Of a stretch of 64,000 bases of DNA, positions 12,382 through 23,873 are shown piece by piece. Below the pieces are notes generated by a model that saw only the letters and a program-made list of their open reading frames with translations, made no database searches and had not been told where the DNA came from. Location of the stretch: NCBI RefSeq assembly GCF_036785885.1, contig NC_092312.1:25190001-25254000 (forward strand). Reading direction: 5' to 3'. Every line of letters starts with the position of its first letter. Positions within the stretch are counted from its first letter, which is position 1. This DNA comes from Coffea arabica. Lineage: Eukaryota > Streptophyta > Magnoliopsida > Gentianales > Rubiaceae. The translations under genes and the position numbers were made by a program.

Positions 12382-14094
12382 TTTTAAAAAAATCTATATC
12401 TATTCTATCTCTTTATCTATAAATTTCAGGTTTATTTAGCCTCCAATTTTTAAACACTCATGCGTATCTTTAAATCTCATGTGATGAAAAGTACTGACGA
12501 ATAAAGTTTTGGTAACGATTAAGAGAGTTTTATACTTGTATGTGCACGTGTGTGTTTTGCATCTACGAATTATTATATATTTTGTGTTTGTTATAAAACC
12601 TTAGAAAATTTGAAAGTGACAAAATTGTTATTTCAAGGAGAAAAAAAGTCTTTCTTGTGCAGAAATGAGAAGAGTCGAAGGAGACATATATTGTACTGTA
12701 GCAACATTAACAAGAAGAAACTACACTTAATGACTTGTCTCTGGTGAAAATTAGATACCCTCAATAATCTACTTGTTTCTAATTAGTTTATGGATTTTTT
12801 TCTAAAAAGCCACTTTTTGGCACTATTTAGTAAAACGTAATTTGCACTCAAGTTGTCATTTGAAGATACAAGCTTACATTTATTGACACCTTTGTATTTT
12901 GATACTTTTTCATTTTTTTTTAATGTAAGTGGGAGATGTCGAATCCGAAAATTTTCACTCACACTCTCTTCTCCCAAACCATTCAACCCATCCCTCTCTC
13001 TCTTTTCCAGTTAAATTTACTTCGCCAAAAATAAAACACTTGAAATCTATCTTAAAAAGTGTCCACCAAACACCATTTTATATTGAAAATCATTATAAGA
13101 TATAATTTAAGCAAAGAAAATCATAATAGTTTGAAAGAATGACTTGTTACTATATTTACAGTTTGGATATGTGGTTTGTTGAATTAAAAGATGTTTATTA
13201 GGCATAATGGCCTTAAAATTTGAAAACTGAAGAATAAGCCTAAATACATATTTTGCAATGTTGTAATAGAAACTGAAAGAATTGAGTGTTCTTAATTTTT
13301 GTTCCAACTGAATTCATCAATCAATTCCAAATTTGGTTCTGTAAATAATCAATTTAGTATTTTTTAAATTTGGAATCAAAATCAATACAAGTTTTCCTAA
13401 AAGTAAAATTACTTAAAAAATCCAAAATCATTTTGCCCTATTATGGTTTTATGATCCCACTTTGTGTTTGGCCAACTTTGGGTTTCCTTCTCTTCTAAAG
13501 GCACTATTGTTTTTAAGAGCTGATATTCTATACACTGACAATGTATGCACCATCATTATTGGATGTATGATAATTTAATTAAATTTAAATTTGATATTCA
13601 AATTTTGCTCATTTATTATACTTCCAACTGTGATAAGGTATATATATTACCAGTATATACAAAATTAACTCTATTTTCAAATGCTTATATCTTGAAATGT
13701 GTACATGCACACACGCGCCTTGATGGATGTCACCATATAGATATAGGCTTTTCAAAGTCGTTTTGTAGCCCCACATCCAAAAACAAAAAAAACAAAAAAA
13801 AAAATCCCCAAAACACTACCAAAACACTAGCACATGCATTTTTTTGGGTAATAACTGGAAAATGCTATAAAGGCGTGGTGTGTTTGCATTTACTAAGGGT
13901 CGTTCTTAACAAATTAAATTAAATTAAAGCAACTTGTTTGAAATTGAGCAAGCAACTGAAACTGACACTTTAGTTTTCGTATCATGTTTTTTGATTTATT
14001 CACCATATTTTCACATCAGTTTCATTTTCAATTTCAAATAAATTGCTTGCTAATGTGGAGCATAAGCATTAAAAAAGACGTCTATTTAAATTTT

Positions 14095-14657
14095 GGTTAA
14101 GCTCCACTTTGCAACCCAGAACTTGTAGTACTATTTTTCCACTTTATATCATAAACCTTTAAACACTTTGTACCATAAACTCGCAATTTTATATAGTTTA
14201 GACTCTAAAATCTCAAGATTGTTCTATTTAAGTCCAATTAATAATAAAGTTCATAAAATTAATGAAATAGAGGATCACAAAAATTAATGACAACGTATTG
14301 AAAGTGGTCAAAAGGACAAAGGGATGGCAATTAAAACAAACTGATTAAAAGTTTGCCCCACTTAATAATTAATGTTGATAATAAAATTAAAGAGATAAAA
14401 GATGGTGCAAATTAATGACAACGTATTATTTTTTCTAGTTGCGATCTGTTTACTCCTTTTAATCACTTTTGACACATTGGCATTGATATGTGTGATCTTT
14501 TATACTGTTAATTTTGCTAACTTTATTATTAATTGGACTTAAACTTAAATAGGACAAATTGAGAGTTTAGAGCATAAAGTGTCCAAAATTAAGAGTTTAG
14601 GGTGCAAAATATTCAAAAAAAGTAGTACGAGTTGGGGAATACAATGTGGAGTTAATC
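14095..14657. mobile_element. MITE-like element with long terminal inverted repeats
   Basis: The left end (GGTTAAGCTCCACTTTGCAA) is the approximate reverse complement of the right end (...CAATGTGGAGTTAATCC). Similarity runs inward about 150-170 bases on each side, including AGTCCAATTAATAATAAAGTT on the left against its inverse on the right. There is no coding capacity. Size about 560 bp. Superfamily not determined. Confidence 0.7.
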
Positions 14658-15650
14658 CTTAACTTTTTGCCCCAAGTGAACATTTTGGTTCCCTTTTAGA
14701 GTTGAAGTGGTAATTACAGCATTGATTCATTCTTTCACCTATCTTTTTCAAGTTTCATTCTTTCTGTTTACCGTACAACGGGGAATTATTTGTTATCAAG
14801 ATGTGGGCTTTTGTGCATGAGTGGAAGATTTACTACTGTTTACTTACTACATTTTTATAGCAGGGTACATCTGGATGTTTCAAATGAGATTAGAAATGGA
14901 GTTAAACTTTGAGACATTTGGATAAAATAAGTTGCCATTGTCAAAAAGTTTTTTCAATTCAGACATTAGTCAGCAAAACCTTAGATCATAATCAGCATCG
15001 ATCTTTGAGATTTTTGTTTTTCACTCTTTTTTTGGCAATACTCCTGTTGTCTACATCATCTTTTGTTGCACATAATTGTCTAATTAACACAATGACGTAT
15101 TTTTTGGTAAAATAATGTTCATATTTTCTTGCTTGTGCATTCTCAAGTTATTCGTATCGGATTTTAAAATTTTTGTCGTATTATCTACTTTATTTAATTA
15201 ATTATACCACAGTATATGGATGGTAATTGAGTAGGTTAGATTATTGGGTTAAATACCAAAAACTCTTACAACTCTATTACACTAGTTGCACTTTACACCC
15301 TAGAGTACTTTAATAGGTACTTTAAAAGCTTTAGTAGAAATTTAATCGACTAAAAAATGGCAGAGAAATTTAATTCATCCTCCATTAAAAGCTTTAGTAG
15401 AAAAAACCCGTTAAGTGAGAAAAAATTGCCACTTTAAATGGAGTAATTTTCACTTGGTAAGGAAAGTATAATTAGAAACACAAAAGATTTCAAACAATTA
15501 AAACAAAAGAAGTAGAAGGGAAAGAAAAAAAAAAAAAGAAAAGAAAAGAAGAAAGGGAATAATGTACCGTTATACAGAATGACAGTATTCCTGATTCCTG
15601 TGGGCTTTAAAAAGAAATAATGTACCATTCTACAGGAATGACATTGTTCT

Positions 15651-15827
15651 CCTCTCCGATTAGTCCAAGGCGTCAGCTAATTTCCTTGGCTTCTAGTTGA
15701 CAAACGCAGTTAATAGATCCAAAAGTTTGCATACAATGAAGAATAGATGTAAAGTGCTAGAATTAATACATTGTTCCATCGGTACTGATGAAAAGCAATG
15801 TACAAGTACTTGGAGAGCTTATAAGTA
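15651..15827 (+). promoter_or_regulatory. Promoter of neprosin gene B: conserved upstream block plus TATA-like box
   Basis: Bases 15651-15738 share TCCGATTAGTCCAAGG, TTTCCTTGGCTTCTAGTT, AATAGATCCAAAAG and TGCATACAAT with the regions upstream of genes A and C. TATAAGTA lies at 15820-15827, 72 bases before the ATG. Confidence 0.55.
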
Positions 15828-15891
15828 CAGCTTGTTAGCTACATTTACAAATGACACTACTGATTTCAAACAGCAGTTTGGCCTTGGAAAG

Positions 15892-18800
15892 ATGGAGTCG
15901 AAGGCAATTCATTGCTTCCTAATACTCTTAATAATATCATCAATTTGTGATGCCTCAAGATTGAGTCAATTAAACAAGACTCCTCTCAAGTCTATTGAGG
16001 TTAGAGATTCTTGTGTACACCTATATATTGCGAGTTACTCATGCATAATATGGTCATGCGAACAATCAATTTCTTGATAATTTATTTGTGGCAGAGCAAA
16101 GATGGTGATGTGATCGATTGTGTACATATCTATCATCAACCAGCATTTGATCATCCTTTACTCAAAGACCATGTCATTCAGGTTTAATTGCAGTTTGTAT
16201 CCCACATAATTATATACCAAATGAGAAAGGAAATTATATAAAGGAAAGAGGCATTTGTGTTAATGAATAATTTTGCTTAAGATATTAAGGTTCCAAATTG
16301 ATGCATTTCGATTTGGCAGATGAGACCGAAACATCAACCAGAAGGTCTGCTTGCTGAGAACAGACAGTTGAACCGTAGGAAATCAATCACTCAGTTATGG
16401 CAATCGAGTGGAAGCTGCCCCGAGGAAACCATTCCCATCAGAAGAACCAAACAGGTGGATGCCTCAGGCGCAAGCTTTATTCCGAGCATTAATCTTCATA
16501 ATAAGGGAGCTAATACAGAACTCATTGGCCAAGCTCCAACCCTGCAGGTACCAACGAAACATTCTTGAGGGATAAAAAACAAGGTTGAACAATTTATAGT
16601 AGGAATTTTGCACCCCAAAAAAAAAAAATCTCAAAATACAGAAGTTATCTTTTTTGCTGGGACAGTTTGCGATCTGCATTTTTCTTTGGTTATCCACCTT
16701 AACTAAACAAAAATACAGAAGTACTTTTAGGGCCCGCATCAATCAAAATTGAATAGTACATCAATTTTCATTTTGCAATGCACCAATGAAAGTGAAGTAG
16801 GAATTTCCGGTTTGTCAAATATTAGTAAAGCATCTCTCTATAATATACAAAATAGACTGATACATGTCAAACTCTTTAAAATCACTCAGCTCTTGTAATT
16901 TAACCCATCAAATAGGAAAGTATTGACCATTTTTTTTTCCCGAGAGTGCTTTTAAGGTACATTTAATTGCTTAGAAGGATTTCTTGCCGCCGAATCTCGA
17001 TATGGACTAACTTTATATAAAGGGAACTTACTTCTATCTTATGAGATATTAACTTATTTGCATCTTCACAAGTTTAAATGACTTTTTTCAAATTCGGAAA
17101 TCTCTATATCCACAAGATTTAGTTCAATTCGTGGGAAAGTAACTATAGATCCTAATTCAATTCTCAAGACTCTTCCTCTCCTTTTTCCCCTTTAAGATTT
17201 GAAGTTTTTCTTTAAAATTTATTTTATTTGTGAAAGGGCAATTAATTAAATTTCGTCTGTGTCCAAGTTATCGCATTAAAAGGAATATATGTTCAAAGTA
17301 TCATAATAGTATGCTTAAAATCCAAGGGAGTAAGGTGCTAAGGGTGAATAATTTATGGGTGTAAAGTGAAATTAATCCTTTTCATTTATGAATTACACAA
17401 GGGGGTGTATCGATATCACCACACCTCTCTCCTATGCACTAATTTTGATTTGTGGTGTATGGCAAACATTGATAATACCATGGAAATTCCTCCTTAACTC
17501 ACATTCTTTCTTTCGCAAATTACCACCAAAAAAAAGGATAATATAAGGATCGAAAATATGATATCATCTCAAAAATCTTGTCTTCATCTTCATATAAGCC
17601 CCTTTTGAATATATATATATTTTTTTTGGTCAATCAGCAACTTCATATGAGCCCATCTTGATGTTGAACTGATTTGAAAACTATGGGGTGGAGAGACACT
17701 TTCGCATGGCTCAAGTTTGTTTTGTTTTGTTTTGCTTGGACAAAGAAGAAAGGCTTGTTTTGTCTATTCTCTTCACTTTTTATGTACCTTATTTATGCTT
17801 TATGCTTTTCTCTTCATCCTTAATTTGGCTTCCTCAGTTTGTTGCTGCACTTGTTGGAGATGACCAGTATCATGGAGCAACAGCGAACATAAATGTCTGG
17901 GAACCCCAAGTTCAACAATCTAGTGACTTTAGCTCGTCTCAACTCTCGTTTACGGCAGGTTCTGATGTATCAAATTTTGACAGCATTCAAGCGGGTTGGC
18001 ACGTAAGTTTCAATTCATAAGCATAATTTTTTCAAACATAAGAATTGCCATTTTTTTTTTAATTATGATATTGCCATACTTATAATTGATAGTGATTATT
18101 CTTTTTAAGCAACGATAGATATTGATCAGTTATTTTGTGTGTAATTGGAAAAAACAAAAACAAAAACAGGTCCACCCATTATTATATGGAGATAGCAGCA
18201 CAAGGCTTTTCATCGCTTACTTTACTGTAAGCATCGAAGCATTTTTCCGCTGCCTAGAGGATCACTTCGTCTAATAAATCAGCTAGAATTGATAGAAATA
18301 TATACTTACTTGCTTTTACAGATCCATAATTCTCAAACCATTGGATGCTTCAACTTGCTCTGCTCAGGCTTTGTCCAAACCAGCAATGAAATCGCACTGG
18401 GAGCCGCCATTTCCCCTCTCTCCACCTTCCACGGTGCCCAATTTGGAGTCGATGTTCTTATATTTAAGGTATAAAAGATTAATTTTTTCTACACTAACAT
18501 TGTATATACTAGTTGGTGTGGATGTGTAACGCATATACAAAATTTAAAATTTAAATTTAATTAGACTTATTTGTCATGCATCTAAATCTGCCGGTGTATA
18601 CACTAATGATTGATCCATAAATTAATATTTTTTAACATACACAAACCTAGATTTTTACTATGTTTGTCAAAGAGATGCAGCGTAATACTACATTTGTGTA
18701 CTTAAAGTCTATATAGTCTAGATAAGATTAACCAGAATAATGGGTTGAATTTTGTTAGGATCCATCTCAAGATGTTTGGTGGCTACATTATGAAGGCACG

Positions 18801-19133
18801 CCAATTGGTTACTGGCCAAGTAAATTGTTTGCGGACCTAGCAAACACTGCTTCAGTGATCACATGGGGTGGTTCTGTTTTAAGCTCAGAATCTGATGGGC
18901 AACAAACTACTACACAAATGGGCAGTGGCCATTTTCCTGAAGAAGGGTTTGGTGGGGCAAGTTATATGAGGGATCTATATTTGGTGGATGAATCTTTGAA
19001 GTTAAAGCCCCTTGGTAACCCAACCACCTCCGCAAAGCAGCCAAATTGCTATAATATAACACTTGGAAGAAACGAAGGTGGGGGAGATTTCATTTTCTAT
19101 GGTGGACCTGGGAGAAATCCTAATTGCCCATGA
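15892..19133 (+). CDS. Neprosin-domain secreted protein B (DUF4409 + DUF239), 388 aa
   Basis: Coding exons 15892-15999, 16095-16181, 16320-16547, 17838-18002, 18170-18226, 18322-18468 and 18759-19133, all phase 0 with GT-AG introns. ATG 15892 was chosen over the in-frame upstream ATG at 15697 because it alone gives a signal peptide aligned with the paralogues ([21 protein letters not shown]). The propeptide has [20 protein letters not shown] and [12 protein letters not shown]. The neprosin domain has [40 protein letters not shown] and [10 protein letters not shown]. Both positions proposed for the catalytic glutamate pair are changed: Gln192 (SIQAGW) and Ser303 (WGGS). It is most similar by eye to gene A in exon order, sizes and last-exon length (375 bases in both). 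Open throughout; likely an intact secreted protein but possibly not a peptidase. Confidence 0.9.
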
Positions 19134-20514
19134 TCAAGTTCAAAAGATTTCACCTTGTTACGTACTTTTTTGTTTTTAATGGCTCAAATGTTTTGTTTCG
19201 AAAACTGGAGCCCTAATATCTCAGTTTCTCATCAAACAAGCTAGAAGGCAATGAAATGTTCTGGTTTCTTTAAGAAATAATTAGAAGGCTACGAAAAAAA
19301 TTCTTCTTGCTCTTCTAATAATGGCTACTTTGGTCTACAAGAATTAGAAGATGTTTTGATATACTGATAGCTGTGGGGATTTGGGAAAAGGACAGTGATT
19401 TGTGGTAATTGATATGGCGTGCAGCTTATGGCAATGATAGCAATCCTCCATACTAGTCAGTGTTGACTACGATTATACCACAACCCCTTGACAAAATTGT
19501 ATGGTACCCAATTGATGATATGCCACTAGCTATAAAAGAGATCAATTTAACTTTGAATAGCTGAATGTATTTGATTGACTTAATTTACTGAAGTTGCAAC
19601 CTTACAAATATCAATCGAATTCTCTTCCCGGCTATAAAGGCCTTGAGTTATTGATCTAAATTAGTTGTATTTGTGTACTTTGAGGCGTCATCGATCCAGT
19701 GAGAAACTAGTAACGCCTTCTTCTCCCTATACTTAGTAAAAATGACGCTGTAGCTAACATAAGTTGGCTCAACTAATAAAAATGGGTCATTTATTTTTAT
19801 AAAAGATTGTGCGTTTGAGTCCCATTGTTGCTGCAAGGATTATTTTGGTAGGCAATTTATAAGAATCTTTATAAGCGATCAATGGTTCTAAGCATATCCT
19901 AACTCCTAAAAGTGATTAGAGTCGAAACTATTCAAACTTTTTCCTATAGAAAAAAAAAAAGATGGTGTTGATCCAATCAGGACTAACCCGTCCATTTTTC
20001 GCAATCATTCTTCAATGGCGTGACATCAGACATGTCCTTATGGCCCTCTAGGCCACGACCCTCTAGGCCACGAATCAAGACTCGATGTTCACGCTTTTAG
20101 GCCCTTAGTTACACACGAAGGCGAGAAACTTTGGGGAGAACCAAAAAATAGAAAATAAAAAACTATAAAAAGGGATACAACCAAAATCATCAAACGAAGT
20201 CCTTGTACCTTGTGCATAGTCGTATTAGATTAATTAAGAGCTATCCTGTGTCCTTTTACGAATACAATGACGTTCATGATTTATTATTCATTTGATGCAG
20301 ATGTGCCACTATAGTTTAAGTAGTACCTTGCATATAGGTGCCGTCCAATTCCTGATTTTTCCACTGGACTTAAAGATTAACGATCTTGTTTGACTGTGGG
20401 ATGAAGAGATAGAAGTGATAATTGAACATTCCTATGTATTAGACCCTTGTTTCATTTTTAACTTTTGTTTTCTTCATTGTCATTTTCTTCCCAAATGTTC
20501 CCATTTCCTTATCA
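19134..20514. other. Intergenic between neprosin genes B and C
   Basis: Probable 3'UTR of gene B, then AT-rich spacer. It includes a short tandem duplication of CCCTCTAGGCCACGA near 20,043-20,072. No gene recognised. Confidence 0.45.
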
Positions 20515-20686
20515 TGCGGTAAATCCAAAGCATCAGCTGGTTTACTTGTCTTCTAGTTTATGGAATCTATTCATAGATCCAAAGGATGCAAATTAAAAAA
20601 AAAACCGTCAAGTACTGTTCTTGTATGGAATATTATCGCCATATAATCAAGAACACCTCAGCAAAGTAGTAGGAGAGTTTATAAAT
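20515..20686 (+). promoter_or_regulatory. Promoter of neprosin gene C: conserved upstream block plus TATA box
   Basis: Bases 20515-20594 retain AAATCCAAAGCATCAGCTGG, TTACTTGTCTTCTAGTTTAT and CATAGATCCAAAGGATGCA, matching blocks before genes A and B. TATAAAT at 20680-20686 lies 77 bases before the ATG. Confidence 0.5.
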
Positions 20687-20756
20687 CTTAGTTAGCCACA
20701 AAAGCATAAGCAGATCATCAAGCTCTGAAGTTTGAAGCAACTAGAGATTTGTGAAG

Positions 20757-23477
20757 ATGAAGGTTAATCAATTGTGTTGTTTCATGTTATTGTTGATGAT
20801 GATGGCTTTATGCGATGCATCAAGATTAATAAACTACTTCAACAAAGCTCCTCTGAAGTCTATCAAGGTGATCTAAGATCATATGTTCGTGCTTCTTCTA
20901 TGAATATATCTGTCTGCTTTTCTAAATCTTCTTTATGTTAAAAATTTGAATGATCATCTCATGGTGATTTTTATGGCAGAGCAAGGATGGTGATGTAATT
21001 GATTGTATACTTCTCTCTGAACAACCAGCACTTGATCATCCCTCACTCAAGGATCACCGAATTCTGGTTTGTGAATTGCTTGCGACTCCAAAAAAATATA
21101 CCAAAAAAAAAATTTTTTTTTCCAAAATTCCTCAGCAGAGGTACATTTAGCAGCTAGAACTTGGACATCATCACTCACTAGTTGCTTATATTTTTTTTTT
21201 TATTTTTTTTTTGACTTTGTTGGTTAGTTGCTTATATCTTACAAAGGACTAATGGAGCATTCACTAGAAAGGATTTTATTATGGTTAAAGCTGTGCCCAT
21301 CTAAATATATATATATAAAGTAACTGAGCATTCAACTGTTGAGACCTGAATCCAATCTTTGCATGTGTTCATGAATCTTGTGCTCTTTGATTCGAAGAAA
21401 TTTGTAAGCAATTGATTTTGCAGATGACGCCAAGTTATCACCCGGAAGGGTTGGAAAAATTGTTCAACAGTAGGAATGATGAGAAACCAATTACTCAATT
21501 GTGGCAATTGGCTGGGAAATGTCCACAGGGAAGCATTCCTGTCAGAAGAGGTAAAAAAGAGGATGGTTTCTTCTCTGTGATCAAGAGCTTTTTACAGAAG
21601 GATAAAACCAATCGCGAGAAGCTTTCAGCCGGCATGGAACTCATCAGCCAAGTGAAATCCTACCAGGTAGTAAACCTATTTGAAAATTTAAGGTGAATTT
21701 CGTATAAAGTACCACAACAAAGTGTTTGGCTCAATCACAAGTTTCAATTAGTCCAATTATGTTTTCTAATGATTCTTTTTCCCTCGTCTTGGACTTCTTC
21801 AGTCTGTAGCTAGTTATGCTATGGGAGCATATTATGGAGCAAAGGCAATCATGAATGTCTGGCAACCCCAACTTCAGCAACCTAATGAATATAGCTCGTC
21901 TCAGCTCTGGATAACGGAGAATTCTTTTGGTTCAAATCAGAACACCATTCAAGCGGGTTGGCATGTAAGTTTTTTATCTACCACCTTACCAGTCAATCAA
22001 GCAATTTGAGTTTTTTTTTTTTCAAGTAAATAACTAGCAACCCATTGTGATTTCACATATTATCACATAATCTCCCTAACGTTTTAAGATATTCACATTA
22101 TGCTCTTATGATTTTATGCAAAGCAAAATTTTGATGGAAAGCACCCTCCATAACGTCATTAGTTGAAATGCAAGTGTCAGTCTTCCTTAAGTATTAAACT
22201 AAATAAGAGCCTAACCACTTTGCATAAAACTACAGGGGGCATTATATAGGTCTATATACAAAACTAAATAGTTATCAAGTAGATATTTATGCAAAATTAT
22301 AAGGGGTTAAATGGATAATTATATAAAACCATAAAATGAGTGAGTATTATGATTTCATCCTGCACATTTTTGAGCACATCCAAATCAATCATCTAACCAA
22401 AGATGTTTTTAGTCTATATTCCACTTCGCACAAAATTACAAGGGATATGTACTTACGCAGATAAATATTAGCGAGGTGATATGATGATAGGAAAAACCAC
22501 AGGGGTTTATTAGTAATTTATCCCTTTTAGTGAAGCACAACTAGAATGTTGACTCAATCCCTTGTAAATTAGTAATTTACTCTTTTTGGGTGAAACACAA
22601 CTAGAATATTGATCAATGTAATAACTCATTGTGTATGATTGGGAAAAAAAAAAAAAAAAAACCAGGTCAACCCAGAATTATACGGAGATGCTAGAACAAG
22701 GTTCTTCATGCACTGGACTGTAAGCATCTTAAACCTTTTCCAAGAATCACTTTTGCTAATCATGCAACTTTAGTTTGATATATAGACTCTACATTTATGT
22801 CGACAGAGGGACAACTTTAAGTCCACAGGATGCTACAACTTGCTGTGTTCAGGCTTTGTTCAAATCACTAATGAAATTGTACTAGGAGGCTCTATCTTCC
22901 CCCTCTCCAATTTCAACGGTTCCCAGTCCGAAATTAGCATACTTATTTGGAAGGTAACTTAAGTAGCTCTTTTATTCATTTATTTAGTTTTTCAAGAACA
23001 AGAAATTTATTGGTGGGATGTATGTATTGTGCAAATTACAAAATGCAGTTTTTTTTTTCTCTTATGATTTTTGAAACTCATAGATTGCTTAAGTTTTGCT
23101 AGGATCCAGCACAAGATGCATGGTGGCTAGAATTTGGCAACACGATAGTTGGTTACTGGCCAGGCTCTTTGCTTACAAGCCTAGCACACTATTCTTCTTT
23201 GATTGAATGGGGTGCGCTAGTTTTAAACAAACAGTCAGATGGGGTACAAACTTCTACACAGATGGGAAGTGGCCATTTTCCACGAGAAGGTTTTAAGAGG
23301 GCAAGTTACATGAGAAATCTTGAAGTGATAGGCAGCTCAATGAAATTAAGGCCCCTTAATTACTTAAGGACCATTGCTCGGAAATCAAACTGCTATGATA
23401 TAACAGTGGGAGAGAATGCTGATTGGGGAAATTACATTTTCTATGGAGGACCAGGGAGAAATCCTAGTTGTCCATGA
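20757..23477 (+). CDS. Neprosin-domain secreted protein C (DUF4409 + DUF239), 392 aa
   Basis: Coding exons 20757-20867, 20980-21066, 21424-21666, 21803-21964, 22666-22719, 22807-22953 and 23103-23477, all phase 0 with GT-AG introns. The signal peptide is MKVNQLCCFMLLLMMMALCDA. The propeptide carries DVIDCILLSEQPALDH and CPQGSIPVRRGKKED. The neprosin domain has [40 protein letters not shown] and GGPGRNPSCP. The first catalytic position is Gln197 (TIQAGW). The second is Leu307, in WGAL instead of WGGE, so both proposed catalytic glutamates are missing. Intron 4 contains decayed MITE-like sequence (about 22,046-22,510) and a two-copy repeat of about 58 bp (22,508-22,620). The frame is intact; secreted but probably without the classical activity. 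Confidence 0.9.
22508..22620. repeat. Two-copy direct repeat in intron 4 of neprosin gene C
   Basis: TTAGTAATTTATCCCTTTTA...CACAACTAGAATGTTGA is followed by TTAGTAATTTACTCTTTTTG...CACAACTAGAATATTGA. The two units of about 58 bp are clearly related but diverged. Confidence 0.7.
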
Positions 23478-23743
23478 TGGAACTCCAAAAGTTTGACCAT
23501 TTGGCTATGTATCCTCTTTCCATTCTCTCTATATTACAAACCATCATCAAACTAATTGAAAATCCCAATTCTCATATAAACCATTCATCTAATTTTTGTT
23601 CCAATCAACCCATTCAACAGATTTATGTTCCAGCCTAATCGTTATGATATAGCAATGGCATTAACAAGCTATTTTGACTCTCCCGGTAAGGGTTTACGTA
23701 TTAGTAATTCTTTAGGAGGAAGATGAGTTATTCACATACCCAA

Positions 23744-23790
23744 AATATCGAAATAACCAGCATTTGATAATCCTTAGTTCAATGAAAGTC
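23744..23790 (+). pseudogene. Orphan relic of neprosin exon 2
   Basis: AACCAGCATTTGATAATCCT followed by TAGTTCAATGAAAGTCAC matches the PAFDNPLLK part of exon 2, 84 bases upstream of a complete exon 2 at 23874. It suggests a partial local duplication or the remains of another copy. Confidence 0.6.
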
Positions 23791-23873
23791 ACAAATTTGC
23801 GGGTAGGTAGATTAGATTATGTTGAATGCCTTTGGCTGTTTATAATGAAATTCACAATTTTCACTTATGACAG

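Larger units (their letters stand above)
11842..15650. other. Intergenic region between neprosin genes A and B
   Basis: The first few hundred bases are probably the 3'UTR of gene A. The rest is AT-rich, with a CA/TA microsatellite (12,332-12,381) and a MITE (about 14,095-14,657), both listed separately. No neprosin exon or other gene was recognised. A 125-aa plus-strand frame at 13,545 runs through low-complexity A-rich sequence and is not supported. Confidence 0.45.

Noticed and set aside
15697..15891. Upstream in-frame ATG for neprosin gene B
   Set aside because: It lies before the TATA-like box and would bury the signal peptide. ATG 15892 aligns with the paralogues.
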